DNA from: Streptomyces sp. PsTaAH-137
Lineage (GTDB): Bacteria; Actinomycetota; Actinomycetes; Streptomycetales; Streptomycetaceae
Length of the DNA stretch: 64,000 nt
Assembly (NCBI RefSeq): GCF_003259365.1
Contig: NZ_QLLY01000006.1
Coordinates: 2,851-66,850 of the forward strand
Direction of reading: 5' to 3'
How positions within the stretch are numbered: position 1 is the first letter of the stretch; every line of letters starts with the position of its first letter. Below are positions 16,929-27,877 of this stretch, piece after piece. The position numbers and the translations under genes are program-made. The notes under the pieces are model-generated. The model had not been told where the DNA came from. It did no database searches and saw only the letters and a list, made by a program, of their open reading frames with translations.

Positions 16929-17020
16929 GTAAGCGATCTTCGACCGTTTGCAGGGGGAGCCGGGGTCGCGGGCCCGTGCAACCGCCAGCAGTCAGCGCCG
17001 ACTGAGAGGAGCGAGGAGCG

Positions 17021-17380
17021 GTGAACGCGTATGCGCCCATCCTCGTACTGGGAGCCCTCGGGGCAGGCTTTGCGATCTTCTCCGTGGTCATGGCCACGCT
17101 TATCGGTCCAAAGCGGTACAACCGGGCGAAGCTCGAAGCGTACGAGTGCGGCATCGAGCCCACCCCCACGCCGGCCGGCGGCGGGCGCTTCCCCATCAAG
17201 TACTACCTGACGGCGATGCTCTTCATCGTCTTCGACATCGAGATCGTCTTCCTCTATCCCTGGGCCGTCACCTTCGACGCCCTGGGGGTTTTCGGGCTCG
17301 TGGAGATGCTGCTCTTCGTGCTCACCGTCTTTGTCGCGTACGCGTACGTATGGCGGCGCGGCGGCCTGGAATGGGACTGA
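17021..17380 (+). CDS. nuoA: NADH-quinone oxidoreductase subunit A
   Basis: NuoA is a small membrane subunit of complex I, which transfers electrons from NADH to menaquinone and pumps protons. The 119-aa protein has three membrane helices and the family segment [26 protein letters not shown] between the first and second, then [13 protein letters not shown]. The GTG start is set by GAGGAGCG directly upstream. It is the first of fourteen consecutive nuo genes and follows a long leader with a Rex-like site; nuoB begins 34 nt after its stop. Confidence 0.96.
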   Translation: MNAYAPILVLGALGAGFAIFSVVMATLIGPKRYNRAKLEAYECGIEPTPTPAGGGRFPIKYYLTAMLFIVFDIEIVFLYPWAVTFDALGVFGLVEMLLFVLTVFVAYAYVWRRGGLEWD

Positions 17381-17414
17381 GCCCCGTACAGGGGAGACCG
17401 GGAGCCACAGACCA

Positions 17415-17969
17415 ATGGGACTCGAAGAAAAGCTGCCGAGCGGATTCCTGCTGACGACCGTCGAGCAGGCCGCGGGCTGGGTGCGCAAGTCGTCCGTCTT
17501 TCCCGCCACGTTCGGCCTCGCGTGCTGCGCCATCGAGATGATGACGACGGGCGCGGGCCGCTACGACCTGGCGCGGTTCGGCATGGAGGTCTTCCGCGGA
17601 TCGCCCCGCCAGGCGGATCTGATGATCGTCGCCGGGCGGGTGAGCCAGAAGATGGCGCCCGTCCTGCGCCAGGTCTACGACCAGATGCCCAACCCCAAGT
17701 GGGTCATCTCCATGGGCGTCTGCGCCTCGTCCGGCGGGATGTTCAACAACTACGCGATCGTGCAGGGCGTCGACCACGTCGTCCCGGTCGACATCTATCT
17801 GCCCGGCTGCCCGCCCAGGCCCGAGATGCTGATGGACGCGATTCTCAAGCTCCATCAGAAGATCCAGTCCTCCAAGCTCGGCGTGAACGCCGAGGAGGCG
17901 GCCCGTGAGGCGGAGGAAGCGGCGCTCAAGGCGCTCCCGACGATCGAGATGAAGGGGCTGCTGCGGTGA
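17415..17969 (+). CDS. nuoB: NADH-quinone oxidoreductase subunit B (cluster N2)
   Basis: NuoB carries the terminal [4Fe-4S] cluster N2, which hands electrons to the quinone. The 184-aa sequence shows the tandem cysteines in [10 protein letters not shown] and further cysteines in [13 protein letters not shown] and PGCPPRPE. It is a peripheral-arm subunit next to NuoD. The ATG ([13 protein letters not shown]) is the likely start. The C-terminal tail is Ala/Glu-rich. Its stop overlaps the nuoC start (GTGA). Confidence 0.97.
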   Translation: MGLEEKLPSGFLLTTVEQAAGWVRKSSVFPATFGLACCAIEMMTTGAGRYDLARFGMEVFRGSPRQADLMIVAGRVSQKMAPVLRQVYDQMPNPKWVISMGVCASSGGMFNNYAIVQGVDHVVPVDIYLPGCPPRPEMLMDAILKLHQKIQSSKLGVNAEEAAREAEEAALKALPTIEMKGLLR

Positions 17970-18706
17970 GTGACGCGCAGAGCGACGGGGCCAACCCCGA
18001 GAAGGACCTGAGCGCCTCCAACCTGCCGGGGCAGCGGGGCGACGCCGGCGAGGAGATCCGCGTCCAGCGCGGCATGTTCGGCGCCAACAACGGCGGCGAC
18101 ACCTCCGGCTACGGCGGACTCGTCCGCTCGATCCGGCTGCCCGGCGAGGCCACCCGCCCGTACGGCGGCTGGTTCGACGAGGTGGCCGACGAGCTGGAGG
18201 GCGCCCTGGAGGAACAGGGCCTCGTCCCCGAGAACGCCATCGACAAGACGGTCGTCGACCGCGGCGAGCTCACCTTCCACATCGAGCGCGAGCACCTGGA
18301 GCGCGTGGCGCGGACGCTGCGCGACGACCCGGCCCTGCGCTTCGAACTGTGCACGGGTGTCTCCGGGGTGAACTACCCCGGCGACAAGGGCCGCGAGCTG
18401 CACGCCGTCTACCACCTGCGGTCGCTCACCCACAACAGGCTGATCCGCCTGGAGGTGTCGATGCCGGACGCGGACCCGCACGTCCCGTCCCTGGTCGCCG
18501 TGTATCCCACGAACGACTGGCACGAGCGCGAGGCGTACGACTTCTTCGGCATCGTCTTCGACGGCCACCCCGCGCTGACGCGGATCATGATGCCGGACGA
18601 CTGGCAGGGCTTCCCGCAGCGCAAGGACTATCCCCTCGGCGGCATCGCCGTCGAGTACAAGGGCGCCCAGATCCCGGCTCCGGACCAGCGGAGGTCGTAC
18701 TCGTGA
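17966..18706 (+). CDS. nuoC: NADH-quinone oxidoreductase subunit C
   Basis: This 246-aa peripheral subunit forms the connecting module with NuoB and NuoD. The 30-kDa family signature is visible as [19 protein letters not shown] followed by [19 protein letters not shown]. The first ~60 residues are a hydrophilic extension not needed for the fold. NuoC and NuoD are separate genes here, unlike the fused NuoCD of E. coli. The GTG start overlaps nuoB, and its stop overlaps nuoD, each by 4 nt. Confidence 0.96.
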   Translation: MSDAQSDGANPEKDLSASNLPGQRGDAGEEIRVQRGMFGANNGGDTSGYGGLVRSIRLPGEATRPYGGWFDEVADELEGALEEQGLVPENAIDKTVVDRGELTFHIEREHLERVARTLRDDPALRFELCTGVSGVNYPGDKGRELHAVYHLRSLTHNRLIRLEVSMPDADPHVPSLVAVYPTNDWHEREAYDFFGIVFDGHPALTRIMMPDDWQGFPQRKDYPLGGIAVEYKGAQIPAPDQRRSYS

Positions 18707-20025
18707 CCACACCCCAGGCAACCCCGCGCGAGACCACCGAGGGCACCGTCTACACGGTCACCGGTGGCGACTGGGACGAGATCGCCCAGACCGCGGCGAA
18801 GTCCGACGACGAACGCATCATCGTCAACATGGGCCCCCAGCACCCGTCCACGCACGGCGTGCTCCGTCTGATCCTGGAGATCGACGGCGAGACGGTCACC
18901 GAGGCCCGCTGCGGAATCGGTTATCTGCACACCGGCATCGAGAAGAACCTCGAGTACCGCACGTGGACGCAGGGCACCACGTTCGTGACGCGCATGGACT
19001 ACCTGACGCCGTTCTACAACGAGGCGGCCTACTGCCTCGCCGTCGAGAAGCTCCTCGGCATCGAGAACGACGTACCGGACCGGGCCTCGATCATCCGCGT
19101 GCTCCTCATGGAGCTGAACCGGATGTCCTCGCACCTGGTCTGCATCGCCACCGGCGGCATGGAGCTCGGCGCGACCACGATCATGATCTACGGCTTCCGT
19201 GATCGTGAACTCATTCTCGACATCTACGAGTTGATCACCGGCCTGCGCATGAACCACGCGTACATCCGGCCCGGCGGACTCGCCCAGGACCTGCCGCCCG
19301 GCGCGGTGGACCAGCTGCGCGAGTTCGTGAAGAAGATGAAGAAGAACCTTCCCGAGTACGACAAGCTCGCCACCGGGAACCCCATCTTCAAGGCCCGTAT
19401 GCAGGACGTCGGCTACCTCGACCTGGCCGGCTGCATGGCCCTCGGCGCCACCGGCCCGATCCTGCGCTCGGCCGGACTGCCGCACGACCTGCGCAAGGCG
19501 CAGCCCTACTGCGGCTACGAGACGTACGACTTCGAGATCCCGACCGCCGACACCTGCGACTCCTACGGACGCTTCCTGGTCCGCCTGGAGGAGATGCGCC
19601 AGTCGCTGCACATCATCGAGCAGTGCCTGGACCGCCTGGAGCCGGGCCCGGTCATGGTCGGGGACAAGAAGATCGCCTGGCCCGCCCAACTGGCCCTCGG
19701 CCCGGACGGACTCGGCAACTCGCTCGACCACATCAAGAACATCATGGGCACCTCCATGGAGGCCCTCATCCACCACTTCAAGCTGGTGACCGAGGGCTTC
19801 CGCGTCCCGCCGGGACAGGCGTACGCCGCCGTGGAGTCGCCCAAAGGCGAGCTGGGTGTGCACGCCGTGTCCGACGGCGGCACCCGCCCGTTCAGGGTCC
19901 ATTTCCGCGACCCGTCCTTCACCAACCTTCAGGCGATGGCCGCGATGTGCGAAGGCGGCCAGGTCGCCGACGTCATCGTCGCGGTCGCGTCCATCGACCC
20001 CGTGATGGGAGGCGTCGACCGGTGA
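18703..20025 (+). CDS. nuoD: NADH-quinone oxidoreductase subunit D
   Basis: NuoD (440 aa) is the 49-kDa subunit, related to [NiFe]-hydrogenase large subunits, that forms the quinone pocket with NuoB. Motifs: [17 protein letters not shown] with the conserved His, [14 protein letters not shown], and the C-terminal DPVMGGVDR. The quinone here is menaquinone, made partly by genes in this window. The GTG start overlaps nuoC by 4 nt; the earlier open frame is a shadow of nuoC. Confidence 0.97.
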   Translation: MTTPQATPRETTEGTVYTVTGGDWDEIAQTAAKSDDERIIVNMGPQHPSTHGVLRLILEIDGETVTEARCGIGYLHTGIEKNLEYRTWTQGTTFVTRMDYLTPFYNEAAYCLAVEKLLGIENDVPDRASIIRVLLMELNRMSSHLVCIATGGMELGATTIMIYGFRDRELILDIYELITGLRMNHAYIRPGGLAQDLPPGAVDQLREFVKKMKKNLPEYDKLATGNPIFKARMQDVGYLDLAGCMALGATGPILRSAGLPHDLRKAQPYCGYETYDFEIPTADTCDSYGRFLVRLEEMRQSLHIIEQCLDRLEPGPVMVGDKKIAWPAQLALGPDGLGNSLDHIKNIMGTSMEALIHHFKLVTEGFRVPPGQAYAAVESPKGELGVHAVSDGGTRPFRVHFRDPSFTNLQAMAAMCEGGQVADVIVAVASIDPVMGGVDR

Positions 20026-20891
20026 CGACCAGTTCCACAGGTTCCGCTGGGCAGGGCGTCAGCCTCGGCATGCCGCAGCTGCCCGCGCCCGGCTATCCGG
20101 ACGACGTCCGAGCCCGCCTGGAGACGGACGCGAAGGCGATCATCGCCCGCTACCCCGGCTCCCGCTCCGCCCTGCTGCCGCTGCTGCACCTCGTGCAGTC
20201 GGAGGAGGGCCATGTCACGCGGACCGGCATGCAGTTCTGCGCCGACATGCTCGACCTGACCACCGCCGAGGTCACGGCCGTCGCGACCTTCTACACGATG
20301 TACCGCCGCAAGCCGAGCGGCGACTACCAGGTGGGCGTCTGCACCAACACGCTGTGCGCCGTCATGGGCGGCGACGCCATCTTCGAGACGCTCCAGGAGC
20401 ACCTCGGCGTCGGCAACAACGGCACCACGGACGACGGCAAGATCACGCTGGAGCACATCGAGTGCAACGCCGCTTGTGATTTCGCTCCCGTGGTGATGGT
20501 CAACTGGGAGTTCTTCGACAACCAGACGCCCGACTCGGCCAAGCGGCTCGTCGACGACCTGCGCGCCGGAGCGCAGGTGTCACCCACCCGCGGCGCTCCC
20601 CTGTGCACCTTCAAGGAGACCGCCCGCATCCTGGCCGGCTTCCCCGACGAGCGCGAGGGCGCCGTGGAGGCCGGCGGCAGCGCCGGTCCCGCCTCGCTGA
20701 TCGGGCTGCGCCTGGCCAAGGGCGAGACGCCGCCCGCGCGCGTGGTCCACCCGCGCGGCGAGGCCCATGACACCGAACCGCCGCACGACCCGTCGCCCAG
20801 CGAGCACCTCAGCTCGCACGACGCGCCGCAGGACACATCGGCCTCCGACCCCGAGCACCCCGCGGGGCCGACCGCCGAGGAGGGGGAGTGA
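20022..20891 (+). CDS. nuoE: NADH-quinone oxidoreductase subunit E
   Basis: NuoE is the 24-kDa thioredoxin-like subunit holding [2Fe-2S] cluster N1a. Ligand cysteines appear in [12 protein letters not shown] and [12 protein letters not shown]. At 289 aa it is longer than usual: after about residue 195 there is an acidic, Pro/Ser/Asp-rich tail (many D, E, H), probably disordered, as often seen in actinobacterial NuoE. The GTG start overlaps the nuoD stop. Confidence 0.96.
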   Translation: MTTSSTGSAGQGVSLGMPQLPAPGYPDDVRARLETDAKAIIARYPGSRSALLPLLHLVQSEEGHVTRTGMQFCADMLDLTTAEVTAVATFYTMYRRKPSGDYQVGVCTNTLCAVMGGDAIFETLQEHLGVGNNGTTDDGKITLEHIECNAACDFAPVVMVNWEFFDNQTPDSAKRLVDDLRAGAQVSPTRGAPLCTFKETARILAGFPDEREGAVEAGGSAGPASLIGLRLAKGETPPARVVHPRGEAHDTEPPHDPSPSEHLSSHDAPQDTSASDPEHPAGPTAEEGE

Positions 20892-22258
20892 TGACCTTGG
20901 CCGCCGAAGTCAACGACCACGACACCAGCCCGGAGAAGCTGCTCGCTCCGGTCCTGTCGGCCTTCTGGGACGAGGACAGGTCCTGGTCCCTGGACGTGTA
21001 CCGCCGTCACGAGGGCTACGAGGGACTGCGCAAGGCCCTCGCCATGTCACCGGACGACCTCATCGCGTACGTGAAGGACTCAGGGCTCCGCGGACGCGGC
21101 GGCGCCGGGTTCCCCACCGGGATGAAGTGGCAGTTCATCCCCCAGGGAGACGGCAAGCCGCACTATCTCGTCGTCAACGCCGACGAGTCGGAACCGGGAA
21201 CCTGCAAGGACATCCCCCTTCTCTTCGCGAACCCGCACAGCCTCATCGAGGGCATCGTGATCGCCTGCTACGCGATCCGGTCCGAGCACGCGTTCATCTA
21301 CCTGCGCGGTGAAGTGGTCCCCGTGCTGCGGCGGCTGCACGAGGCCGTGCGCGAGGCGTACGAGGCCGGGTTCCTCGGGCAGGACATCCTCGGCTCCGGT
21401 CTGAACCTCGAACTCACCGTGCACGCGGGCGCGGGCGCGTACATCTGTGGCGAGGAGACCGCACTCCTGGACTCGCTCGAAGGCCGCCGTGGCCAGCCGC
21501 GACTCCGCCCCCCTTTCCCCGCGGTCGCGGGCCTCTACGCATGCCCCACTGTGGTGAACAACGTCGAGTCCATCGCGTCGGTTCCCGCGATCCTGAACCG
21601 CGGGAAAGAGTGGTTCAAGTCGATGGGCAGCGAGAAGTCCGCGGGCTTCACGCTCTACTCGCTCAGCGGCCACGTCACCAACCCCGGCCAGTTCGAGGCC
21701 CCGCTCGGCATCACGCTGCGCCAGCTCCTCGACATGAGCGGCGGGATGCGGGCCGGCCACCGCCTCAAGTTCTGGACACCGGGGGGCAGTTCCACCCCGA
21801 TGTTCACCGAGGAGCACCTCGACGTCCCCCTCGACTACGAGGGCGTCGGCGCCGCGGGCTCGATGCTCGGCACCAAGGCGCTCCAGTGCTTCGACGAGAC
21901 GACCTGCGTCGTGCGCGCCGTCACGAGGTGGACCGAGTTCTACGCCCACGAGTCCTGCGGCAAGTGCACGCCCTGCCGCGAAGGCACGTACTGGCTCGTC
22001 CAGTTGCTCCGCGACATCGAGGCCGGCAAGGGCTCGATGGAGGACCTCGACAAGCTGAACGACATCGCCGACAACATCAACGGCAAGTCGTTCTGCGCCC
22101 TCGGCGACGGTGCCGCCTCGCCGATCTTCTCCTCGCTCAAGTACTTCCGCGACGAGTACGAGCAGCACATCACGGGTAAGGGCTGCCCCTTCGACCCGGC
22201 CCGCTCGACCGTCTGGGCCGACCGGACCGACCAGCACCGCACGGAGGTGACCGCGTGA
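20888..22258 (+). CDS. nuoF: NADH-quinone oxidoreductase subunit F (NADH/FMN)
   Basis: NuoF binds NADH and FMN and carries cluster N3; electrons enter complex I here. The glycine-rich NADH site is [16 protein letters not shown], the FMN region is [19 protein letters not shown], and the [4Fe-4S] motif is [12 protein letters not shown] with a fourth Cys in SFCALGDGA. The gene may start at GTG 20888 or at the adjacent ATG 20891; AGGGGGA lies just before both. The protein is 456 aa from the first. The start overlaps the nuoE stop. Confidence 0.96.
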   Translation: MMTLAAEVNDHDTSPEKLLAPVLSAFWDEDRSWSLDVYRRHEGYEGLRKALAMSPDDLIAYVKDSGLRGRGGAGFPTGMKWQFIPQGDGKPHYLVVNADESEPGTCKDIPLLFANPHSLIEGIVIACYAIRSEHAFIYLRGEVVPVLRRLHEAVREAYEAGFLGQDILGSGLNLELTVHAGAGAYICGEETALLDSLEGRRGQPRLRPPFPAVAGLYACPTVVNNVESIASVPAILNRGKEWFKSMGSEKSAGFTLYSLSGHVTNPGQFEAPLGITLRQLLDMSGGMRAGHRLKFWTPGGSSTPMFTEEHLDVPLDYEGVGAAGSMLGTKALQCFDETTCVVRAVTRWTEFYAHESCGKCTPCREGTYWLVQLLRDIEAGKGSMEDLDKLNDIADNINGKSFCALGDGAASPIFSSLKYFRDEYEQHITGKGCPFDPARSTVWADRTDQHRTEVTA

Positions 22259-24753
22259 CCGTCACGACCAACGCTCCCTCCGGGGGCGGCGAGGCGGCTG
22301 TTCCGCCGGAGGACCTCGTCTCCCTCACCATCGACGGCATCGAGATCAGCGTCCCCAAGGGGACCCTGGTCATCCGTGCCGCCGAGATGCTGGGCATCGA
22401 GATCCCCCGGTTCTGCGACCACCCGCTCCTCGACCCGGCCGGCGCCTGCCGCCAGTGCATCGTGGAGGTGGAGGGCCAGCGCAAGCCGATGGCGTCCTGC
22501 ACCATCACCTGCACCGACGGCATGGTGGTCAAGAGCCAGCTCTCCTCCCCGGTCGCCGAGAAGGCGCAGAAGGGGGTCATGGAGCTGCTGCTCATCAACC
22601 ACCCCCTGGACTGCCCGGTCTGCGACAAGGGCGGCGAGTGCCCGCTCCAGAACCAGGCCATGTCGCACGGCCAGGCCGACTCCCGCTTCGAGGGCAGGAA
22701 GCGGACGTACGAGAAACCGGTGCCGATCTCCACGCAGGTGCTGCTCGACCGCGAGCGGTGCGTGCTCTGCGCACGCTGCACCCGGTTCTCCAACCAGATC
22801 GCGGGCGACCCGATGATCGAGCTGATCGAGCGCGGCGCGCTCCAGCAGGTCGGCACGGGCGAGGGCGACCCCTTCGAGTCGTACTTCTCCGGGAACACCA
22901 TCCAGATCTGCCCGGTGGGCGCGCTGACCTCGGCGGCGTACCGCTTCCGCTCGCGGCCGTTCGACCTCATCTCGTCGCCGAGCGTGTGCGAGCACTGCTC
23001 CAGCGGTTGCGCGACCCGCACCGACCACCGGCGCGGCAAGGTCATGCGCCGCCTCGCGGCCAACGACCCCGAGGTCAACGAGGAGTGGATCTGCGACAAG
23101 GGCCGCTTCGGCTTCCGGTACGCACAGAAGCCGGACCGGCTCACCACGCCGCTCGTCCGCGACGAGGAGACCGGTGAACTGCGGCCCGCGTCCTGGCCCG
23201 AGGCCCTGGAGGTCGCGGCCCGCGGGCTGACCGCCGGGCGCGGCCGGACCGGAGTCCTCACCGGCGGCCGGCTCACCGTCGAGGACGCCTACGCGTTCAG
23301 CAAGTTCGCGCGGGTCGCGCTCGACACGAACGACATCGACTTCCGCGCGCGCGTGCACAGCAGCGAGGAGGCCGACTTCCTCGCGGCCCGGGTCGCGGGT
23401 CGCGGGCGCGACCTGGACGGCACAGGCGTCACGTACACGAAGCTGGAGAAGGCCCCGGCCGTGCTCCTGGTCGGCTTCGAGTCGGAGGAGGAGGCGCCCG
23501 GCGTCTTCCTCAAGCTCCGCAAGGCCTGGCGGGCGCACGGGCAGCGGGTGTTCTCGCTCGCCACGCACGGCACGCGCGGCCTGGAGAAGGCCGGCGGCAC
23601 GCTGCTGCCGGCCGCGCCCGGCACCGAGACCGAGTGGCTGGACGCCCTGTCGTCCGGTGTCGGTCTGGAGGCCGGGGGAGAGGCGGCGGGCGAGGCGCTG
23701 CGCGCCGAGGGTTCCGTGATCGTCGTCGGTGAGCGGCTCGCCGCCGTCGCCGGCGGGCTCACCGCCGCCGTCCGGGCCGCCGCCGCGACCGGCGCCGCCC
23801 TGGTGTGGGTGCCGCGCCGGGCCGGTGAGCGCGGTGCCGTCGAGGCGGGCGCGATCCCGTCGCTGCTGCCCGGCGGCCGTCCGGCGACCGACCCGCGCGC
23901 GCGTGAGGAGGTCGCCTCGGTCTGGGGTGTGGCCGAACTCCCGCACCGCTACGGCCGCGACACCGGCCAGATCGTCGAGGCCGCCCTCACGGGTGAGCTG
24001 CGGGCCCTGGTCGTCGCGGGCGTCGAGGTCGCCGACCTGCCGAACCCGGCACGCGCGCGTGAAGCCCTTCACGAGGTCGGTTTCCTGGTCTCCCTGGAGC
24101 AGCGGCCGAGCGAGGTCACCGACCACGCCGACGTCGTCCTGCCGGTGGCCGCGGTCGCCGAGAAGGCGGGCACCTTCCTCAACTGGGAGGGCCGGGCCCG
24201 GATGTTCGAGGCCGCGCTCAAGCCCGACCAGATGACGCGCCGGGTCGCCCCGACCGACGGGCGCGTGCTCCAGATGCTGGCCGACGCGATGGACATCCAC
24301 CTCGGGCTGCCCGATCTGCGCACCGCGCGCGGTGAGCTGGACCGGCTCGGCCACTGGGACGGACCGCACGCCACCGAGCCCCTGGAGACCGGCGCGGTGC
24401 TGCCGCGGCCCGCCTCCGGGGAGGCCGTGCTCGCCGGGCACCGGCTGCTGCTCGACCAGGGCCGCCTCCAGGACGGCGACGAGGCGCTCGCCGGGACCCG
24501 GCACGCCGCCCACGCGCGCGTGTCCGCCGCGACGGCCGCCGAGGCGGGCGTCAAGGACGGCGACGTGCTGGCCGTGACCGGTTCCGCGGGGAGCGTCCGC
24601 TTCCCGCTGGAGATCACGGAGATGCCCGACCGGGTCGTCTGGCTGCCGCTCAACTCCGTCGGCGGGGGCGTCGCTTCGGACACCGGTGCCGTCCCCGGCG
24701 ACCTCGTGAAGATCGGCCCGGCCGTCGCCGAGGCCCCGGAGGTGCAGTCATGA
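22255..24753 (+). CDS. nuoG: NADH-quinone oxidoreductase subunit G
   Basis: NuoG (832 aa) is the largest peripheral subunit. The N-terminal ferredoxin-like domain has a [2Fe-2S] site ([17 protein letters not shown]). Next come [13 protein letters not shown] and the bis-cluster region [10 protein letters not shown] with CPVGAL. The CEHCSSGC motif and a long molybdopterin-oxidoreductase-like domain without a cofactor role make up the rest. The last ~100 residues form a molybdopterin-binding C-terminal domain. The GTG start overlaps nuoF by 4 nt. Confidence 0.96.
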   Translation: MTVTTNAPSGGGEAAVPPEDLVSLTIDGIEISVPKGTLVIRAAEMLGIEIPRFCDHPLLDPAGACRQCIVEVEGQRKPMASCTITCTDGMVVKSQLSSPVAEKAQKGVMELLLINHPLDCPVCDKGGECPLQNQAMSHGQADSRFEGRKRTYEKPVPISTQVLLDRERCVLCARCTRFSNQIAGDPMIELIERGALQQVGTGEGDPFESYFSGNTIQICPVGALTSAAYRFRSRPFDLISSPSVCEHCSSGCATRTDHRRGKVMRRLAANDPEVNEEWICDKGRFGFRYAQKPDRLTTPLVRDEETGELRPASWPEALEVAARGLTAGRGRTGVLTGGRLTVEDAYAFSKFARVALDTNDIDFRARVHSSEEADFLAARVAGRGRDLDGTGVTYTKLEKAPAVLLVGFESEEEAPGVFLKLRKAWRAHGQRVFSLATHGTRGLEKAGGTLLPAAPGTETEWLDALSSGVGLEAGGEAAGEALRAEGSVIVVGERLAAVAGGLTAAVRAAAATGAALVWVPRRAGERGAVEAGAIPSLLPGGRPATDPRAREEVASVWGVAELPHRYGRDTGQIVEAALTGELRALVVAGVEVADLPNPARAREALHEVGFLVSLEQRPSEVTDHADVVLPVAAVAEKAGTFLNWEGRARMFEAALKPDQMTRRVAPTDGRVLQMLADAMDIHLGLPDLRTARGELDRLGHWDGPHATEPLETGAVLPRPASGEAVLAGHRLLLDQGRLQDGDEALAGTRHAAHARVSAATAAEAGVKDGDVLAVTGSAGSVRFPLEITEMPDRVVWLPLNSVGGGVASDTGAVPGDLVKIGPAVAEAPEVQS

Positions 24754-26144
24754 GCCCCATGGCCCTGAGTCCGCTCGCGGCCGAAGACCTGTCGATGTTC
24801 GGCCGCGACCCGTGGTGGCTCGTCGTCGTCAAGGCGGTCTTCTGCTTCGCCTTCCTGATGGTGACCGTGCTGTTCTCCATCGTGTGGGAGCGCAAGGTCG
24901 TCGCCTGGATGCAGCTGCGCATCGGCCCCAACCGGCACGGCCCCTGGGGCATGCTCCAGTCGCTCGCCGACGGCATCAAGCTGATGCTGAAGGAAGACCT
25001 GATCGTCAAGCGTGCCGACAAGGTCGTCTACATCCTGGCGCCGGTCGTCGCCGCGATCCCCGCGTTCATGGCGATCGCCGTCATCCCGTTCGGCCCGGCC
25101 GGCAACGAGATCTCGATCTTCGGCCACCGTACGACGATGCAGCTCACCGACCTGCCGATCGCGATGCTCTACATCCTCGCGGTCGCCTCCGTCGGTATCT
25201 ACGGCATCGTCCTCGCGGGCTGGTCCTCCGGATCGACGTACCCGCTCCTGGGCGGTCTGCGGTCCTGCGCGCAGATGATCTCGTACGAGATCGCGATGGG
25301 CGCCGCGTTCGCCTCGGTGTTCCTGTACTCGGGCTCGATGTCGACCTCGGAGATCGTCGCCCAGCAGCACGACCGCTGGTACATCGTGCTGCTGCCGGTC
25401 TCGTTCCTGATCTACATCGTGACGATGGTCGGCGAGACGAACCGCGCCCCGTTCGACATGCCGGAGTCCGAGGGCGACCTCGTCGGCGGCTTCAACACCG
25501 AGTACTCGTCCATCAAGTTCGCGATGTTCATGCTCGCCGAGTACGTGAACATGGTGACGGTCTCCGCGGTGTCGGTGACCCTCTTCCTGGGCGGCTGGCG
25601 CGCGCCGTGGCCGGTCTCCACGTTCTGGGAGGGCGCGAACCACGGCTGGTGGCCGATGCTCTGGTTCGTCATCAAGGTGCAGCTGCTGCTGTTCTTCTTC
25701 ATCTGGCTGCGCGGCACGCTCCCGCGCGTGCGCTACGACCAGCTGATGAAGCTCGGCTGGAAGGTCCTCATCCCGGTCTCCGTGGTCTGGCTGATGCTGG
25801 TGGCGACCGTGCGCACGCTGCGCAACGAGAACTACGACTTCGCCGACATCGCCCTGTACGTCGGCGGCGGCATCCTCGTGCTCCTGCTGCTGTCCTTCGT
25901 CGTCGACATCTTCCGCGACCGGGGCGCCAAGCAGGTCGGCGAGGGCGGTGCGGCCGAGGAGCCCGCGGCCTTCGACCCGATGGCGGGCGGATTCCCCGTC
26001 CCGCCGCTGCCCGGACAGACCCTGCCGCCCGTCCCGCGTCGACGCCCGCGCCGTGAGCGGGAGTTGATTGTCAGTGGCGGCCCCGATACTGCGAGTGACG
26101 GACCGAGTGACGCTCGTGACGGAAAGGAGGCGTCCGATGGCTGA
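24750..26144 (+). CDS. nuoH: NADH-quinone oxidoreductase subunit H
   Basis: NuoH is the membrane subunit at the junction of the two arms that lines the quinone channel. It has about eight helices. Conserved parts include [32 protein letters not shown] and [20 protein letters not shown] with the acidic residues implicated in coupling. At 464 aa it has an extra C-terminal Pro/Arg-rich cytoplasmic tail of about 60 residues. The ATG overlaps the nuoG stop (ATGA), and its end overlaps nuoI by 8 nt. Confidence 0.96.
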   Translation: MSPMALSPLAAEDLSMFGRDPWWLVVVKAVFCFAFLMVTVLFSIVWERKVVAWMQLRIGPNRHGPWGMLQSLADGIKLMLKEDLIVKRADKVVYILAPVVAAIPAFMAIAVIPFGPAGNEISIFGHRTTMQLTDLPIAMLYILAVASVGIYGIVLAGWSSGSTYPLLGGLRSCAQMISYEIAMGAAFASVFLYSGSMSTSEIVAQQHDRWYIVLLPVSFLIYIVTMVGETNRAPFDMPESEGDLVGGFNTEYSSIKFAMFMLAEYVNMVTVSAVSVTLFLGGWRAPWPVSTFWEGANHGWWPMLWFVIKVQLLLFFFIWLRGTLPRVRYDQLMKLGWKVLIPVSVVWLMLVATVRTLRNENYDFADIALYVGGGILVLLLLSFVVDIFRDRGAKQVGEGGAAEEPAAFDPMAGGFPVPPLPGQTLPPVPRRRPRRERELIVSGGPDTASDGPSDARDGKEASDG

Positions 26145-26760
26145 CGAGACGAACGAGAAGGACACCAGCCCCGGGTTCATGAATCCGGTCGCCGGCTTCG
26201 GCGTGACCTTCAAGGCCATGTTCAAGAAGCGGCTGACCGAGCAGTACCCGGAGCAGCAGAAGACCACCGCTCCCCGCTTCCATGGCAGGCACCAGCTCAA
26301 CCGCCATCCGGACGGCCTGGAGAAGTGCGTCGGCTGCGAGCTGTGCGCCTGGGCCTGCCCGGCGGACGCCATCTACGTGGAGGGCGCGGACAACACCGAG
26401 GAGGAGCGCTACTCCCCGGGCGAGCGGTACGGCCGCGTCTACCAGATCAACTACGCCCGCTGCATCCTGTGCGGCCTGTGCATCGAGGCGTGCCCCACGC
26501 GCGCGCTCACGATGACGAACGAGTTCGAGCTCGCGGACAGCAGCCGGGCCAACCTGATCTACACCAAGGAGCAGCTGCTCGCCGGCCTGGAAGACACCAT
26601 GGTCGACAGCCCGCACGCCATCTACCCGGGCATGGACGAGACGGACTACTACCGGGGCCTGGTCACCGAGGCCGCGCCCGGCACCGAGCGCCAGGTCGCC
26701 GTCTCCAAGGGCGAGAAGCCGTCCGAGGCCGCGGAAGAGGCTGAGGAGGTGGAGGCATGA
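26137..26760 (+). CDS. nuoI: NADH-quinone oxidoreductase subunit I
   Basis: NuoI is an 8Fe ferredoxin-like subunit carrying clusters N6a and N6b. Both CxxCxxCxxxCP motifs are seen: [16 protein letters not shown] and [16 protein letters not shown]. The 207-aa protein ends with a Glu-rich tail. The ATG at 26137 is fixed by AAAGGAGG upstream; the longer open frame starts inside nuoH and is not used. Its stop overlaps nuoJ (ATGA). Confidence 0.97.
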   Translation: MADETNEKDTSPGFMNPVAGFGVTFKAMFKKRLTEQYPEQQKTTAPRFHGRHQLNRHPDGLEKCVGCELCAWACPADAIYVEGADNTEEERYSPGERYGRVYQINYARCILCGLCIEACPTRALTMTNEFELADSSRANLIYTKEQLLAGLEDTMVDSPHAIYPGMDETDYYRGLVTEAAPGTERQVAVSKGEKPSEAAEEAEEVEA

Positions 26761-27566
26761 GCGCGCTCGCCGCCTATTCGACCTCCACCGGTGAGGCCTT
26801 CCAGTTCTGGGTCCTCGGCACCGTCGCCGTCATCGGCGCGCTCTGCACGATCCTCATGAAGAAGGCCGTGCACAGTGCGCTGTGCCTGGCCGGGACCATG
26901 ATCATCCTCGCGGTCTTCTACCTGGCCAACGGGGCGTATTTCCTGGGCATCGTCCAGATCGTCGTCTACACGGGCGCGATCATGATGCTGTTCCTCTTCG
27001 TCGTCATGCTCGTCGGCGTCACCGCGGCGGACTCCCTGAAGGAGACCATCAAGGGGCAGCGCTGGCTCGCCGCCGCGTGCGGTCTCGGCTTCGGCATCCT
27101 GCTCATCGCGGGCATCGCGAACGCGTCACTGACGCAGTTCAACGGCCTGGGCAAGGCGAACGCGAACGGGAACGTGGAGGGCCTGGCCTCCCTCATCTTC
27201 ACCAAGTACGTCTTCGCCTTCGAGATCACCGGCGCCCTGCTGATCACCGCCACCGTCGGCGCGATGGTGCTCACGCACCGGGAGCGCACCGAGCGGGCCA
27301 AGACCCAGCGGGAGCTGGCCGAGCAGCGCGTGCGCGAGGGCAAGCACCTCCCGCCGCTGCCGGCCCCGGGTGTCTACGCCCGGCACAACGCCGTGGACAT
27401 CGCGGGCCTGCTGCCCGACGGCACCCCGTCGGAGCTCACGGTCATGCAGACGCTGCGCGAGCGCGGCCAGATCCGGGACGTCTCCGGTGAGGCGCTCGAT
27501 GACCTCAAGGCCCTGGAGCAGCGGTCGGCCGAGCGCCTGGAGCGCAGCGAGGAGGCGTCGAAGTGA
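26757..27566 (+). CDS. nuoJ: NADH-quinone oxidoreductase subunit J
   Basis: NuoJ is a five-helix membrane subunit. The conserved [19 protein letters not shown] segment contains the pi-bulge helix needed for coupling. The 269-aa protein has a long soluble C-terminus from about residue 175 ([20 protein letters not shown] onward), rich in charged residues, which exceeds E. coli NuoJ by about 85 residues. The ATG overlaps nuoI; the end overlaps nuoK (GTGA). Confidence 0.96.
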   Translation: MSALAAYSTSTGEAFQFWVLGTVAVIGALCTILMKKAVHSALCLAGTMIILAVFYLANGAYFLGIVQIVVYTGAIMMLFLFVVMLVGVTAADSLKETIKGQRWLAAACGLGFGILLIAGIANASLTQFNGLGKANANGNVEGLASLIFTKYVFAFEITGALLITATVGAMVLTHRERTERAKTQRELAEQRVREGKHLPPLPAPGVYARHNAVDIAGLLPDGTPSELTVMQTLRERGQIRDVSGEALDDLKALEQRSAERLERSEEASK

Positions 27567-27862
27567 ATCCGGTCAACTATCTGTATCTCGCCTGCCTGTT
27601 GTTCACCATCGGCGCCACCGGCGTCCTCATCAGGCGGAACGCGATCGTCGTGTTCATGTGCATCGAGCTGATGCTGAACGCGTGCAACCTCGCGTTCGTC
27701 GCGTTCTCCCGGATGCACGGCAATCTCGACGGCCAGATCATCGCGTTCTTCACGATGGTCGTCGCCGCCGCGGAGGTCGTCGTGGGGCTCGCGATCATCG
27801 TGTCGCTGTTCCGTTCCCGCCACTCGGCCTCGGTCGACGACGCCAGCCTGATGAAGCTGTAA
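27563..27862 (+). CDS. nuoK: NADH-quinone oxidoreductase subunit K
   Basis: This 99-aa subunit has three membrane helices. The conserved glutamates of the proton path lie in [17 protein letters not shown] and [18 protein letters not shown]. Length and pattern are normal for NuoK. The GTG start shares 4 nt with the nuoJ stop, and nuoL begins 15 nt downstream. Confidence 0.97.
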   Translation: MNPVNYLYLACLLFTIGATGVLIRRNAIVVFMCIELMLNACNLAFVAFSRMHGNLDGQIIAFFTMVVAAAEVVVGLAIIVSLFRSRHSASVDDASLMKL

Positions 27863-27877
27863 GGGGTCGGAGAAATC

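Larger units (their letters stand above)
16326..17020. other. Long divergent regulatory region between nlpC and nuoA
   Basis: This 695-bp gap has no convincing gene. It contains a 13-bp inverted repeat (16439-16514), a CRP-like palindrome (16575-16588), four GATCAC boxes (16767, 16793, 16837, 16870), a candidate -10 TAAGAT (16889) and a Rex/CRP-like operator (16911-16928). I looked on the minus strand for a ydaO-type riboswitch, known before some Streptomyces wall hydrolase genes, and did not recognise its conserved blocks. Confidence 0.6.

Noticed and set aside
16326..17020. ydaO (c-di-AMP) riboswitch before the NlpC/P60 gene
   Set aside because: Some Streptomyces wall hydrolase genes have one, but I could not find its conserved blocks on the minus strand. 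A covariance-model search would settle it.
21940..24513. Antisense open frame of 857 codons opposite nuoF/nuoG
   Set aside because: High-GC coding DNA leaves long antisense frames. The translation is Arg/Gly/Ala-rich without any family motif, and nuoG on the other strand is certain.
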